From Flavobacterium crassostreae (lineage in GTDB: Bacteria > Bacteroidota > Bacteroidia > Flavobacteriales > Flavobacteriaceae), in the NCBI RefSeq assembly GCF_001831475.1, contig NZ_CP017688.1, positions 868,001-932,000 of the forward strand: 64,000 nucleotides of DNA, written 5' to 3'. The stretch's first letter is position 1. Every line of letters begins with the position of its first letter. The notes under the pieces were generated by a model. That model made no database searches and was not told the origin of the DNA. It saw nothing but the letters and a program-made list of their open reading frames with translations. A program made the translations under genes and the position numbers. Shown here piece by piece: positions 8,001 through 16,363 of this stretch.

Positions 8001-8897
8001 ATGGTAAATCTAGAATGGTACCGTACTTTTAAATCGGTCTACAAAAACGGCAATTTCTCCTTGGCTGCCAAAGAGTTGTTTATAAGCCAACCTGCAGTGA
8101 GTCAGCAAATAGCCATGCTGGAGGCTCATGTGGGCTATACTTTATTTAACCGAAAATCAAAAGGTGTTGAACCTACGGAATATGCTAAGTTATTGAATAA
8201 CTTGATTATAGAAGCGCTGGATCGTTTAGAGAATGTAGAAAATGGTTTTCGTGCCAAAGCATTTAACGCCAATAGATTGATTACTGTGGGGATTTCTAGG
8301 CATCTTTTTAATAGCTTGGGCAGGGTATTGATTTCAAAATTTGATTATATTGATTTTAGTTTTCACGAAAGTGAATTGTTGTTTGAATTGGTGAATACCA
8401 AAAAAATTGATTTTGCCATCCTTACGCAAAAACACGACACCTTTGATACCGTTCAGACCAAGGTAGGCACAATCAAACCAGTAGTGGTAGGTTCTAGGGA
8501 TATAGATCTCTCGGGGCTACAACACCCTATTGAAATCCAGCATAATAACGCTATAGAGCAATGGCTAAACGAACAAATTTGGTACAGCCATGATGCCAGA
8601 ATACCACATGTTAAGTTATTTTGGCTGCATGTTTTTGACAAAAAACGGCCTACTATAGTTCCTAATTATATTATTCCTTCAGAATTTGAAATGCTATCTG
8701 CCATGGTTCAAAATTCCGGAATTGCCATTAGTTGGAATTGTAATGCCAAGTTTTTTATAACTCAGGGCACTTTGCAAATGGTGTGGGATAGTGCCAAAAT
8801 GCCTGGCACAGATGTGTATTTGCTGTCTGGCAAAAACGAGCATTTTAATACCGCATTTAAAGAAATCGAGACCGAATTGGTCAAAATACTGCAGTAA
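8001..8897 (+). CDS. LysR family transcriptional regulator
   Basis: A 298-residue LysR-type regulator. The N-terminal winged helix-turn-helix is clear (FSLAAKELFISQPAVSQQIAML at about residues 20-41, then FNRKSKGVEPT). The C-terminal part is the periplasmic-binding-like effector domain. The open frame continues upstream to 7827, but that extension overlaps the divergent DJ-1 gene and promoter; ATG 8001 begins MVNLEWYRTFKSVYKNG, the normal LysR start. The 88-base divergent spacing from the DJ-1/ADH unit, with a palindrome and two back-to-back promoters, suggests this regulator controls that unit. The inducer is unknown. Its TAA stop directly abuts the convergent stop codon of nadD. Confidence 0.92.
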   Translation: MVNLEWYRTFKSVYKNGNFSLAAKELFISQPAVSQQIAMLEAHVGYTLFNRKSKGVEPTEYAKLLNNLIIEALDRLENVENGFRAKAFNANRLITVGISRHLFNSLGRVLISKFDYIDFSFHESELLFELVNTKKIDFAILTQKHDTFDTVQTKVGTIKPVVVGSRDIDLSGLQHPIEIQHNNAIEQWLNEQIWYSHDARIPHVKLFWLHVFDKKRPTIVPNYIIPSEFEMLSAMVQNSGIAISWNCNAKFFITQGTLQMVWDSAKMPGTDVYLLSGKNEHFNTAFKEIETELVKILQ

Positions 8898-9509
8898 TTA
8901 TTTTTTATAAAAAAGATTGTGGTCCAGGTATTCCCAAACCTTAGCAGGCACCAAAGGCCGAATGTTTTTTCCTTCTTTGATGTTGTTACGAATAAAAGTA
9001 GACGATATCTCGACTACTGGAGCGTCAATAAGATGAATCTTGGGATGGTTTTTTAACGCTACGTTTTCTTGTTCAGATGAAATTGCTTCGCGGTTTGGTC
9101 CTTTGGCTTCGAGTCTAGGATAAACGTAGATGTCGTGATTTTGCAAAATAACGTCGTAGTTTTTCCATTTATGAAGTGATTTTAAATTGTCTTCGCCCAT
9201 AAGCAACGAAAACGTATGATGAGCATATTTCTCTTCTAGGTGAACTAAAGTGTTCACGGTATAATTCGGTTGTGCTAATTTAAACTCAATATCCGAGGGT
9301 TTTATTTTGGCAAAATCTTCGGTGGCTAGATGTACCATGTGCAATCTATGAAAATCATCGAGCAAAGTGCTTTTGTTTTTGTGCGGATTGTGCGGCGTAA
9401 CCACCATCCAGATTTGATCCAAATCAGAATGCTCTGCCATGTGATTGGCAAGGATTAAATGACCAATATGAACGGGGTTAAAGGTCCCAAAATAAAGTCC
9501 TATTTTCAT
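8898..9509 (-). CDS. nadD: Nicotinate-nucleotide adenylyltransferase
   Basis: Joins ATP to nicotinate mononucleotide to make deamido-NAD in NAD synthesis; cytosolic. The 203-residue protein has the nucleotidyltransferase start KIGLYFGTFNPVHIGHLILA, with the HIGH motif at residues 14-17. The second signature ISSTFIRNNIKEGKNIRPLVP near the C-terminus carries the SSTxIR motif. It is the last gene of a minus-strand run yicC, gmk, nadD. The gap to gmk is 29 bases and no separate promoter is seen. Confidence 0.95.
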   Translation of the reverse strand: MKIGLYFGTFNPVHIGHLILANHMAEHSDLDQIWMVVTPHNPHKNKSTLLDDFHRLHMVHLATEDFAKIKPSDIEFKLAQPNYTVNTLVHLEEKYAHHTFSLLMGEDNLKSLHKWKNYDVILQNHDIYVYPRLEAKGPNREAISSEQENVALKNHPKIHLIDAPVVEISSTFIRNNIKEGKNIRPLVPAKVWEYLDHNLFYKK

Positions 9510-9538
9510 CGATTTTCTTTCTAGCTATAATTAGATAA

Positions 9539-10117
9539 TTAGTGTTTGCTCACAAAATCGTGCACCAACTGCTGGGCTTCTTGTAGGGCAACTTCCAATT
9601 CATAATTTTTAATAACTACATCAAATTGCGGAGCCGTTGCTAGTTCTACAGATGCTTTGGCAATACGCATATTGATTTTGTCTTCACTTTCGGTGGAGCG
9701 TTTTTTGAGTCGGATTTTTAATTCATCAATACTTGGCGGTTTTACAAACACGGCCAAAGTTTGTTCCGGAAATTTAGATTTAATACGCAATCCGCCTGCT
9801 ACATCAATATCAAAAATAACATTTTTACCTTTGGCCCAAATGCGTTCAATTTCACTTTTCAGGGTGCCATAAAAGTTATCTCGGTAGACTTCTTCCCATT
9901 CCAAAAAATCTTCATTTTTGATATGTGTTTTAAAATCTTCGGTAGATATAAAATAATAATCCGTACCATTAATCTCTTCTCCCCGAGGGTCTCTAGAAGC
10001 AGCCGAGATAGAAAACTCTAAATTTAACTCTGGCTGGCCTAACAAATGTTTGACTATAGTGGTTTTTCCGGATCCCGATGGTGCCGAAAATACAATTAAT
10101 TTTCCTCCTCTGCTCAT
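9539..10117 (-). CDS. gmk: Guanylate kinase
   Basis: Phosphorylates GMP to GDP with ATP. The 192-residue product starts MSRGGKLIVFSAPSGSGKTT, with the P-loop APSGSGKT at residues 12-19. The GMP-binding region SAASRDPRGEEINGTDYYF follows. Usual length for the family. It lies between yicC (36-base gap) and nadD in one apparent operon, a common flavobacterial order. The ATG is unambiguous. Confidence 0.97.
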   Translation of the reverse strand: MSRGGKLIVFSAPSGSGKTTIVKHLLGQPELNLEFSISAASRDPRGEEINGTDYYFISTEDFKTHIKNEDFLEWEEVYRDNFYGTLKSEIERIWAKGKNVIFDIDVAGGLRIKSKFPEQTLAVFVKPPSIDELKIRLKKRSTESEDKINMRIAKASVELATAPQFDVVIKNYELEVALQEAQQLVHDFVSKH

Positions 10118-10153
10118 GGTGTTGTGTTACTTATGCGTGCTAACGTAGCCAAT

Positions 10154-11014
10154 TTATAATACGTTTAAAACTTGTTCTTTAATTTTTTCTAGTTCGTCTT
10201 TCATCTGGACTACCAATTTTTGCATTTGCGCATGGTTGGATTTAGAGCCCATGGTATTGATCTCTCTACCCATTTCTTGGGTAATAAAACCTAATTTTCG
10301 GCCATTGGTTTGCGTGCCCTTGATGGTTTCCAAAAAATAATCCAAATGGTTGGTCAGCCGCACTTTTTCTTCGGTAATATCTAATTTTTCTAAATAATAG
10401 ATAAGCTCTTGCTCAAAACGGTTTTCGTCTACGTTTACTTTTAATTCGGCAATAGCCGTTTGCAAGCGGTCTTTGATAGCCTGCACGCGCTCTGGATCTA
10501 GTGCCAAGGCTTCGGTCATATATTCTCGAATGTTGCCAATACGCAACTGAAATTCTTTTTCAAGAGATTTTCCTTCGTCTTTTCTAAAATCCAAAATGTT
10601 CTGTATGGCCTCTTCAATAACGCCCTGGATGTGCGTCCAGTCTTCTGGGTCAATTTCTTCGCGTTCTATTTTTAAAGCATCGGGCATTCTTACTGCCATC
10701 TTCATCAATTCGGTTGGATCGGCTGCGGCATATACTTCTTGCAATTGGTTCATGTATGCCTTTACAATTGGAGCATTTACTTTAGTGGAGGTTTGTTCTG
10801 CGGTGCTTTCTATAAAAACCGAAAAATCTACTTTTCCTCTTTCTAATTTAGCCGCAATTTGGGTTCTTAAACCCAATTCCATCTCTCGGTACAAAGAAGG
10901 CATTCTTACATTTAAGTCTAACCCTTTACTGTTTAGGGATTTTACCTCTACAGTTATTTTTTTGTTAGGCAAGAGTACAGACGCTTTACCAAAACCAGTC
11001 ATTGATTGTATCAT
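10154..11014 (-). CDS. YicC family endoribonuclease-like protein
   Basis: A 286-residue YicC family protein. The N-terminal signature IQSMTGFGKAS is diagnostic, as is the C-terminal DUF1732 segment GRKLGFITQEMGREINTMGSKSNHAQMQ. E. coli YicC has been linked to RNA decay, and the family name is now often YicC/YloC endoribonuclease; the function here is inferred by family. It is the first gene of yicC-gmk-nadD, with a promoter box 20 bases upstream of the ATG. Confidence 0.95.
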   Translation of the reverse strand: MIQSMTGFGKASVLLPNKKITVEVKSLNSKGLDLNVRMPSLYREMELGLRTQIAAKLERGKVDFSVFIESTAEQTSTKVNAPIVKAYMNQLQEVYAAADPTELMKMAVRMPDALKIEREEIDPEDWTHIQGVIEEAIQNILDFRKDEGKSLEKEFQLRIGNIREYMTEALALDPERVQAIKDRLQTAIAELKVNVDENRFEQELIYYLEKLDITEEKVRLTNHLDYFLETIKGTQTNGRKLGFITQEMGREINTMGSKSNHAQMQKLVVQMKDELEKIKEQVLNVL

Positions 11015-11033
11015 ATAGTTGTATAAAAGAGCT

Positions 11034-11041
11034 CAAAGATA
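11034..11041 (-). promoter_or_regulatory. Predicted -7 box for yicC-gmk-nadD
   Basis: TATCTTTG on the minus strand. The predicted RNA start is near 11029, 15 bases before the yicC ATG. Confidence 0.62.
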
Positions 11042-11097
11042 ACAAAAAGGGGCGTAACCCACAAAGCAAGTATTTTTAGAGAATAGAGTAGGGTTTT

Positions 11098-11988
11098 TTA
11101 GGCTACTGGAGTCGGTTTTCGGGTTGCCAGATAGACTCCAATAAACAGCAACAGAGCCGAGGCTATTTTGGTAAAAGACAAGGTGTCTTTGCCTAAACCA
11201 ATAGCAAAAAGGGTCGCAAAAAAAGGCTGTAAATAAATAAAAACAGCCACCGTAGTTGGTTTTAACTCCTTCATGCTAAGTAGGTTGATTAAATACGTCA
11301 AAAAAGTAGAGACAACAACCACAAAAACTATTTTCCAGCCAATATCCACCGGAATAGCCTCCCAGTGCATCGCCTGGATTTGGTTCCAGCCAAAAGGCAC
11401 TACCATTAGCAAACCAAATAAATAAATCCATTTTACAAAAGTAAAAGCCCGGTATTTATCCATTAATTTTTTGACCACAATCAAATAAAAACCATACGAT
11501 ATGGCATTGACCAACACCAATAGATTGCCTAAAGCAGCATGACTACCATTGGCTACCGTTTTGCCATACAAAATCAAAGATCCAGTACCCAGTAATCCCA
11601 ACAAAATTCCAACAAACACTCTTTTTTGTAAGCGTTCCCTCATAATTATAGCCGATAAAACCAGTACAATCATGGGAGTAGTAACCATTATTACTGCCGC
11701 AGATATAGGAGAAGTAAGACTCAGTCCCTTAAAAAAAGTAAGCATATTAAAGGCAACCCCAAAAAAAGCAGCCGCAACAATCCGAGGAAAATCCTGAAGT
11801 GCAATTTTTTCTTTAGGCATAAACAACCACGCCAACCAAAACAATACCGTAGCCCCACCAACACGCAACAAGATAAAGCCATAAGCACCGATATATTGTG
11901 GCATTACGTCTTTGGCAATAGTAAAAGTAAGTCCATAAATGATCGAGACTAGAGTTGCCCCCAAAAGCGCAATATTTCTTCTAGACAT
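11098..11988 (-). CDS. EamA/DMT family transporter
   Basis: A 296-residue inner-membrane protein with about ten hydrophobic helices and two EamA halves (residues about 7-140 and 155-288). Family members export amino acids or other small metabolites; the substrate cannot be predicted. The halves show typical EamA features such as PQYIGAYGFILLRVGGATVLF and VAVFIYLQPFFATLFAIG. Its start overlaps the end of the ArsC/Spx-like gene by 8 bases, so the two are probably translationally coupled. On the + strand this gene has an extreme A/C bias (bases 11821-11880: 28 A, 23 C, 6 G, 3 T). Confidence 0.9.
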   Translation of the reverse strand: MSRRNIALLGATLVSIIYGLTFTIAKDVMPQYIGAYGFILLRVGGATVLFWLAWLFMPKEKIALQDFPRIVAAAFFGVAFNMLTFFKGLSLTSPISAAVIMVTTPMIVLVLSAIIMRERLQKRVFVGILLGLLGTGSLILYGKTVANGSHAALGNLLVLVNAISYGFYLIVVKKLMDKYRAFTFVKWIYLFGLLMVVPFGWNQIQAMHWEAIPVDIGWKIVFVVVVSTFLTYLINLLSMKELKPTTVAVFIYLQPFFATLFAIGLGKDTLSFTKIASALLLFIGVYLATRKPTPVA

Positions 11989-12340
11989 GGTCCAGAGCCT
12001 TCATAACCTGAAGCATATTTTGTTGTGTCCCGCCCACAAACACCTGATTAGCAATCACAAAAACAGGACGACTCAAAAAGGTGTAATGCTCCAAGAGGTA
12101 TTTTTTATAATCGGCTTCCGTCAACGATTTGTTCTTCAAATCCATGGATTTATACAACTGCGCCTTTTTGCTAAACAAAGCCTCATAACTTCCGCATAAT
12201 GCATGCATTTCTTCCAATTCTTGCAAACTAAGCGGGGTTTGTTTAATATCCCTAAAAACAAGATCCGTACCTTTTGGCAAGGTTTTTATAATTTTTCGGC
12301 AAGTATCACACGAGGCAATATAATATATTTTGTTTGGCAT
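11981..12340 (-). CDS. ArsC/Spx family thioredoxin-fold protein
   Basis: A 119-residue protein of the arsenate reductase (ArsC)/Spx/YffB family. It starts PNKIYYIASCDTCRKIIKTLP with the redox pair Cys11-x-x-Cys14. It continues with RDIKQTPLSLQEL and the C-terminal FLSRPVFVIANQVFVGG, which corresponds to the RPxV cis-proline region. True arsenate reductase needs further Arg residues that cannot be confirmed here, and there are no ars genes nearby, so a YffB/Spx-like reductase of unknown substrate is as likely. ATG 12340 is chosen because the seven extra residues from 12361 do not fit the family. It overlaps the downstream transporter by 8 bases. Confidence 0.85.
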   Translation of the reverse strand: MPNKIYYIASCDTCRKIIKTLPKGTDLVFRDIKQTPLSLQELEEMHALCGSYEALFSKKAQLYKSMDLKNKSLTEADYKKYLLEHYTFLSRPVFVIANQVFVGGTQQNMLQVMKALDHV

Positions 12341-12414
12341 TTTTGATATCTTTTTTTGCAAAGAAAATCCATTTGAAACTGAAAATGATTATTTTTATCA
12401 AAAAAAATAAAAAA

Positions 12415-12870
12415 ATGAATCCCGTACTAGCCATCACACACACCAACAGAAAAATACTAAGCCAGCATCTAACCAACTACACCTTAGAGCAACTCAATAC
12501 CATTCCGGCAGGGCACAACAACAATTTAATTTGGAATATAGCCCACGTAGTAGTAGTACAACAAATGCTTGTTTATGGCCTATCCGGACTACCCATAAAC
12601 CTGCCAGAAGAAATCGTAGAAAAATACAAAAAAGGCAGCAAACCAGAGCAAGACGCCACACAAGAAGAGGTAGACGCCATTCAGACCATGCTTTTAAGCA
12701 CCATAGACCAAACCCAAAAAGACCTAGACAACCAGCTTTTTGTACAATTTAAAGAATACCCAACCTCCACCGGATTTGTTCTAAAAAACGCCCAAGATGC
12801 CATGAATTTTAATAACTTTCACGAAGGCATACACTTAGGCGTTATATTTAGTATCCGAAAACTTATTTAG
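12415..12870 (+). CDS. DinB superfamily (DinB_2) protein
   Basis: A 151-residue four-helix protein of the DinB/YfiT-like superfamily. These proteins bind a metal with three His residues and often act as thiol-dependent transferases; the substrate is unknown. Likely ligands are the His in WNIAHVVVVQQMLVYG and the two in NNFHEGIHLGVIFSIRKL near the C-terminus. The start at ATG 12415 (MNPVLAITHTNRKILSQHL) is preferred to the frame start at 12334, whose first 27 residues are poly-Lys/Ile sequence overlapping the divergent gene. Codon use is strongly A/C-rich. A hairpin repeat copy begins 10 bases after the stop codon. It is not related to DNA polymerase IV (also called DinB) at 40.4 kb. Confidence 0.83.
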   Translation: MNPVLAITHTNRKILSQHLTNYTLEQLNTIPAGHNNNLIWNIAHVVVVQQMLVYGLSGLPINLPEEIVEKYKKGSKPEQDATQEEVDAIQTMLLSTIDQTQKDLDNQLFVQFKEYPTSTGFVLKNAQDAMNFNNFHEGIHLGVIFSIRKLI

Positions 12871-12880
12871 TAATTTGTGT

Positions 12881-12958
12881 GGAGCTATTTCCCGTTATCC
12901 GCTGTATCTTTTGTAGCTTAAAGAAAGCTACAAAAGGATGCCGCTACTACCGGGGCTA
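12881..12958 (+). repeat. Dispersed hairpin repeat, copy 2
   Basis: Begins GGAGCTATTTCCCGTTATCC and ends CTACTACCGGGGCTA. The hairpin at 12906-12939 has arms ATCTTTTGTAGCTT and AAAGCTACAAAAGGAT around a short AAAG-type loop, with one unpaired G in the right arm. It lies between the convergent ends of the DinB_2 and DUF3298 genes, so it could also slow transcription there. Confidence 0.87.
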
Positions 12959-12974
12959 GAATACAGCAGCTACG

Positions 12975-13718
12975 TTATTTGAGCAACAAATAATCCTTCA
13001 AATCCTCATAGGGTATAAACAACTCTTGTGGTCCATCTGCATACGAGGCAATCTCATAGCGGTTGTAGTACAAAAGAATTCCTTTGTCCGAATAAAAAAT
13101 ATTTAAAGGAAGCTGGAACTGATCGCCCTCAAACATAAACGTAGTGGTATTGATTGCATGATTTTCAGGAATACGGTACTTGCTTCTAAATCTTTTTTCG
13201 GCAAAAGCCTTAAAGGCCTTCTCATCTTTAAACAACTGCTTGGTAGCGATGCTTTTTCCGGTCTTTGGGTCAAACAACAAAGAGCGCAAGCCTTGGTATC
13301 CATGAGCGCCTCCAGTATACGTATAGTGGTTGATTTCTAGATTTAAAATGCGGTCCGATTGGTATTTAATAGTACCTTCAATTTTGGCTTCCCAACCAAA
13401 CTCATCTTTTGGAAATTCTGTTTTTAATTTTTCGTAAGAGCCGATAAATGCCTTCAACAATTCGTTATAATCTTTAGAAGTATAGGGTTTTTCGCCAAAA
13501 TAAATAAGCTCTTTCAATACCCAAAAAACTTTCTTATTAATACTATCTGCTACTACCGCCTTGCCTTTTGCCACCGGAATAGTTAGGCTGGCTTCTGGAC
13601 ACGATTCGTTGCACAACAATGCTGATTTTTGGTTATAGGTTTGGGTCTCAAAAGACAACTCTTGTTGGCAGCCTAGTAATAAAAAAAATAGGCCCATTAA
13701 ATAAAAAGGATGTTTCAT
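12975..13718 (-). CDS. DUF3298 domain lipoprotein
   Basis: A 247-residue predicted lipoprotein. The signal peptide MKHPFYLMGLFFLLLGC ends in the lipobox LLGC (Cys17). The body resembles the DUF4163 plus DUF3298 pair seen in secreted proteins related to RsiV-type anti-sigma factors: it has the YTGGAHGYQGLRSLLFDPKTG segment of the DUF3298 core. No sigma-factor gene is adjacent. The function is unknown; an envelope location is predicted. ATG 13718 is chosen because the frame's first 12 residues (from 13754) would put charged sequence before the signal peptide. The mature N-terminus contains two Cys (LLCNESCPEA) that could form a disulphide. Confidence 0.82.
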   Translation of the reverse strand: MKHPFYLMGLFFLLLGCQQELSFETQTYNQKSALLCNESCPEASLTIPVAKGKAVVADSINKKVFWVLKELIYFGEKPYTSKDYNELLKAFIGSYEKLKTEFPKDEFGWEAKIEGTIKYQSDRILNLEINHYTYTGGAHGYQGLRSLLFDPKTGKSIATKQLFKDEKAFKAFAEKRFRSKYRIPENHAINTTTFMFEGDQFQLPLNIFYSDKGILLYYNRYEIASYADGPQELFIPYEDLKDYLLLK

Positions 13719-13812
13719 CTCAAAAAAAATTGATTTAAATAAAAATAGCTCCACTTGCTTGGAGAATCGTTGTGATGCATGGATTGCTGGACGGAATAGA
13801 GATCCAAAAAAA

Positions 13813-14613
13813 TTAATCTCTAAGGTAATGAATATAACCTACATTAAACCAAACCAACCAATCATTTGTTTTGTTTTCGGTATAAATTTTTCTGTTCGGA
13901 TTTAGACCATCTACCCAATCTGAAGTAAAATATTGAAAACGCAAATCTACCATTAAATCCTCTAGGGCGCTTAATTTATAACGAGTTCCAAGGCTGGATA
14001 CAATAGAGAATACAGCTCCTTTTTCGGTGGCAAATCCATAAGGATGGCCTTTGGAGGGAGTCAAGTATTTAGGATAGGTAACCGCAGTAGTCCCTAGCAT
14101 GCCTAAAGTAGAGCTTGCTTTGGTGTTGTAGTGGCTAAGTTGCATACCTAAACTCATAAACGGCGAGAGATTGTTGTCTACCTTTTCAAAATCATGGATG
14201 TTTTTAAAATGGTACTCTAATTGCAAACCTAAATTTAATAACTGCGTAGATCCATACATGGCTTTTAGTTGTTGTACTGCAAGCGAGTTTGGATTTGCTT
14301 CAACATATTTTCCGTGGTGTTTTAAATTGGATTTGCTGTAAGATAATTCGGTTCTAATTTTAAAATGTTCTTTAAAATAACTGTCTTTACTAAACAATTT
14401 TTGGTTGTAAGAAAAATTCAAAAAATGTACGAATCCAATACCAAAACCAGAATTTTTAAAATTATTACCCGAGTTGTTTCTTTGGCCATAATCCGACCGT
14501 AGCTCTACAGGTCCAGCAATAACGCCGATTTCGGGAGCAAAATTATATTGAGCTGCAAGGTTGTTGGATAGCCCAAATAAAATAAAGAAGATAAAAGAAA
14601 TCTTTTGCAACAT
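13813..14613 (-). CDS. Predicted outer-membrane beta-barrel protein
   Basis: A 266-residue protein with a signal peptide (MLQKISFIFFILFGLSNNLAAQ) followed by many alternating polar/apolar aromatic strands (for example FGIGFVHFLNFSYNQ, LLNLGLQLEYHF, LMVDLRFQYFTSD). It ends in aromatic sequence, NVGYIHYLRD, as expected for a barrel. I recognise the general type of flavobacterial outer-membrane protein, but not a specific function. Start: the promoter box TATATTTG at 14643-14636 on the minus strand predicts RNA from about 14631. The frame starts at 14652 and 14628 are therefore unlikely or nearly leaderless, and ATG 14613 gives an 18-base leader and a clean signal peptide. It may be co-expressed with the DUF3298 gene downstream. 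Confidence 0.75.
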   Translation of the reverse strand: MLQKISFIFFILFGLSNNLAAQYNFAPEIGVIAGPVELRSDYGQRNNSGNNFKNSGFGIGFVHFLNFSYNQKLFSKDSYFKEHFKIRTELSYSKSNLKHHGKYVEANPNSLAVQQLKAMYGSTQLLNLGLQLEYHFKNIHDFEKVDNNLSPFMSLGMQLSHYNTKASSTLGMLGTTAVTYPKYLTPSKGHPYGFATEKGAVFSIVSSLGTRYKLSALEDLMVDLRFQYFTSDWVDGLNPNRKIYTENKTNDWLVWFNVGYIHYLRD

Positions 14614-14830
14614 CGTATAGAATTTCATGTGGAAACAAATATATAAAAACATCTGCTAACACATAAAATAAAACAAAAAATAACCCATTAAATAGTGGTT
14701 TGCTAATTAAAACCGATCTTTTATTTAACAAATTGCCCACTGCAGGGTCTTTTTGGTATGAAAAATAAAAAAATAAATATTTTTAGTATAAATAATAACA
14801 GAATGAAATAAAAGTATTTTTATATTAATG

Positions 14831-14838
14831 TATATTTG
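14831..14838 (+). promoter_or_regulatory. Predicted -7 box for gdhA
   Basis: TATATTTG precedes gdhA by 47 bases. It shows that the upstream frame start at 14838 is within the promoter and that ATG 14886 is the true start. The A/T-rich region 14653-14830 between the two divergent promoters contains no reading frame. Confidence 0.65.
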
Positions 14839-14885
14839 TGCGCACTAACGAAAACGTTTTCTTTAACGTTCATAATCTTATAATC

Positions 14886-16229
14886 ATGTCACAAAGTATA
14901 TCTACTTTTATTGAAGCGGTTACAAAAAAAAACCCAAACGAGCCAGAATTTTTGCAGGCAGTTTTAGAAGTTGCTGAAACAGTAATTCCTTTTATAGAGA
15001 AAAACAAGAAATACCAAAACAAAATGCTTTTGGAGCGTATGGTAGAGTCGGACCGTATTATTATGTTTCGAGTAGCTTGGATTGATGATAAAGGAGAAAC
15101 TCAAGTTAATAGAGGATACCGTATTCAGATGAATTCGGCTATTGGACCATACAAAGGAGGGCTACGTTTTCACCCTTCTGTAAATTTAAGTATTTTAAAG
15201 TTTTTGGCCTTTGAGCAAACCTTTAAAAACAGTTTAACGACCTTGCCAATGGGCGGTGGAAAAGGTGGTGCAGATTTTGATCCAAAAGGAAAATCAGATA
15301 ACGAAGTTATGCGTTTTTGCCAAAGCTTTATGACAGAATTGTCTAAGCACATTGGAGCCAATACAGACGTTCCTGCTGGAGATATTGGAGTTGGAGGAAG
15401 AGAAGTTGGATTTATGTTTGGTCAATATAAAAGATTAAGAAACGAATTTACAGGAGTATTAACCGGTAAAGGAATTTCTTTTGGAGGATCTCTAATCAGG
15501 CCAGAAGCAACAGGATACGGAGCAGTTTATTTTGCACAAAGTATGTTGGGAACCAAAGGAGATAGTTTTGCAGGCAAAACTGTTGTGGTTTCTGGATCCG
15601 GAAACGTGGCACAATACGCTACCGAAAAAGCAACTCAATTGGGTGGTAAAGTAGTAACTTTATCGGATTCTGCAGGATACATCTATGATGCAGACGGAAT
15701 TGACGCAGAGAAATTAGCGCACGTGATGGTTATTAAAAACGAATTAAGAGGAAGAATTAGTGACTACGTTACTAAATATCCAAACGCTAAATATGTTGCA
15801 GGAGCACGTCCATGGGAAGTGAAAGGTGATATTGCCTTGCCTTGTGCAACGCAAAACGAATTGAACGAAGCAGAAGCAAAAGCTTTGGTTGCTAATGGAT
15901 GTATTTGTGTTGCAGAAGGTGCAAACATGCCAACTACACCAGAGGCTGTTTTGGTGTTTCAAAATGCTAAAATATTATTTGCTCCCGGAAAAGCATCTAA
16001 TGCAGGAGGTGTTGCTACGTCTGGTTTAGAGATGTCTCAAAACTCTTTGCGATTAAACTGGACTGCCGAAGAAGTAGATGAAAAATTAAAAGGAATTATG
16101 CTTGCTATTCACGCCTCTTGTGTAGAATATGGTGCAGATTCTACAGGGTATGTGGACTACGTAAAAGGAGCAAACATTGCTGGATTTGTTAAGGTAGCTG
16201 ATGCTATGTTAGCGCAAGGTGTGGTGTAA
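14886..16229 (+). CDS. gdhA: NADP-specific glutamate dehydrogenase
   Basis: Interconverts 2-oxoglutarate plus ammonia and glutamate; cytosolic hexamer. The 447-residue length and the residues LPMGGGKGGADFDPKGKSD (with the catalytic lysine region) and PAGDIGVGGREVGFM are typical of the bacterial NADP-linked GdhA class. The Rossmann motif VVSGSGNVAQYATEKA lies near residue 240. Start: ATG 14886 (MSQSISTFIEAVTKKNPNEPEF). It is a single transcription unit by appearance, ahead of porZ, which has its own promoter. Coding strand is G-rich (bases 15241-15300: 18 G, 9 C), the normal state for this window. Confidence 0.96.
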   Translation: MSQSISTFIEAVTKKNPNEPEFLQAVLEVAETVIPFIEKNKKYQNKMLLERMVESDRIIMFRVAWIDDKGETQVNRGYRIQMNSAIGPYKGGLRFHPSVNLSILKFLAFEQTFKNSLTTLPMGGGKGGADFDPKGKSDNEVMRFCQSFMTELSKHIGANTDVPAGDIGVGGREVGFMFGQYKRLRNEFTGVLTGKGISFGGSLIRPEATGYGAVYFAQSMLGTKGDSFAGKTVVVSGSGNVAQYATEKATQLGGKVVTLSDSAGYIYDADGIDAEKLAHVMVIKNELRGRISDYVTKYPNAKYVAGARPWEVKGDIALPCATQNELNEAEAKALVANGCICVAEGANMPTTPEAVLVFQNAKILFAPGKASNAGGVATSGLEMSQNSLRLNWTAEEVDEKLKGIMLAIHASCVEYGADSTGYVDYVKGANIAGFVKVADAMLAQGVV

Positions 16230-16332
16230 GCCTTTTCGGGTTTTATATTTTATTTAAAATGCCTTTTGCCATAAATTTGGTAAGAGGCATTTTTTTATTT
16301 TATCCCAAAATAACCAATTCCGTTCTTTATGT

Positions 16333-16340
16333 TATCTTTG
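16333..16340 (+). promoter_or_regulatory. Predicted -7 box for porZ; decides the start codon
   Basis: TATCTTTG places the RNA start near 16345, downstream of the frame's first codon at 16259. This leaves ATG 16364 with a leader of about 19 bases. Confidence 0.65.
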
Positions 16341-16363
16341 TGTATCTAATGTATACTGGTAAG

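Noticed and set aside
11981..12340. Part of an arsenic resistance operon
   Set aside because: There is no arsenite pump, ArsR or arsenate-specific context. The neighbour is a generic EamA transporter, so an Spx/YffB-like role is equally likely.
12415..12870. Reading the DinB-superfamily protein as a DNA polymerase
   Set aside because: The name DinB is shared by two unrelated families. This 151-residue four-helix protein has no Y-family polymerase motif; the real polymerase IV is at 40394-41482.
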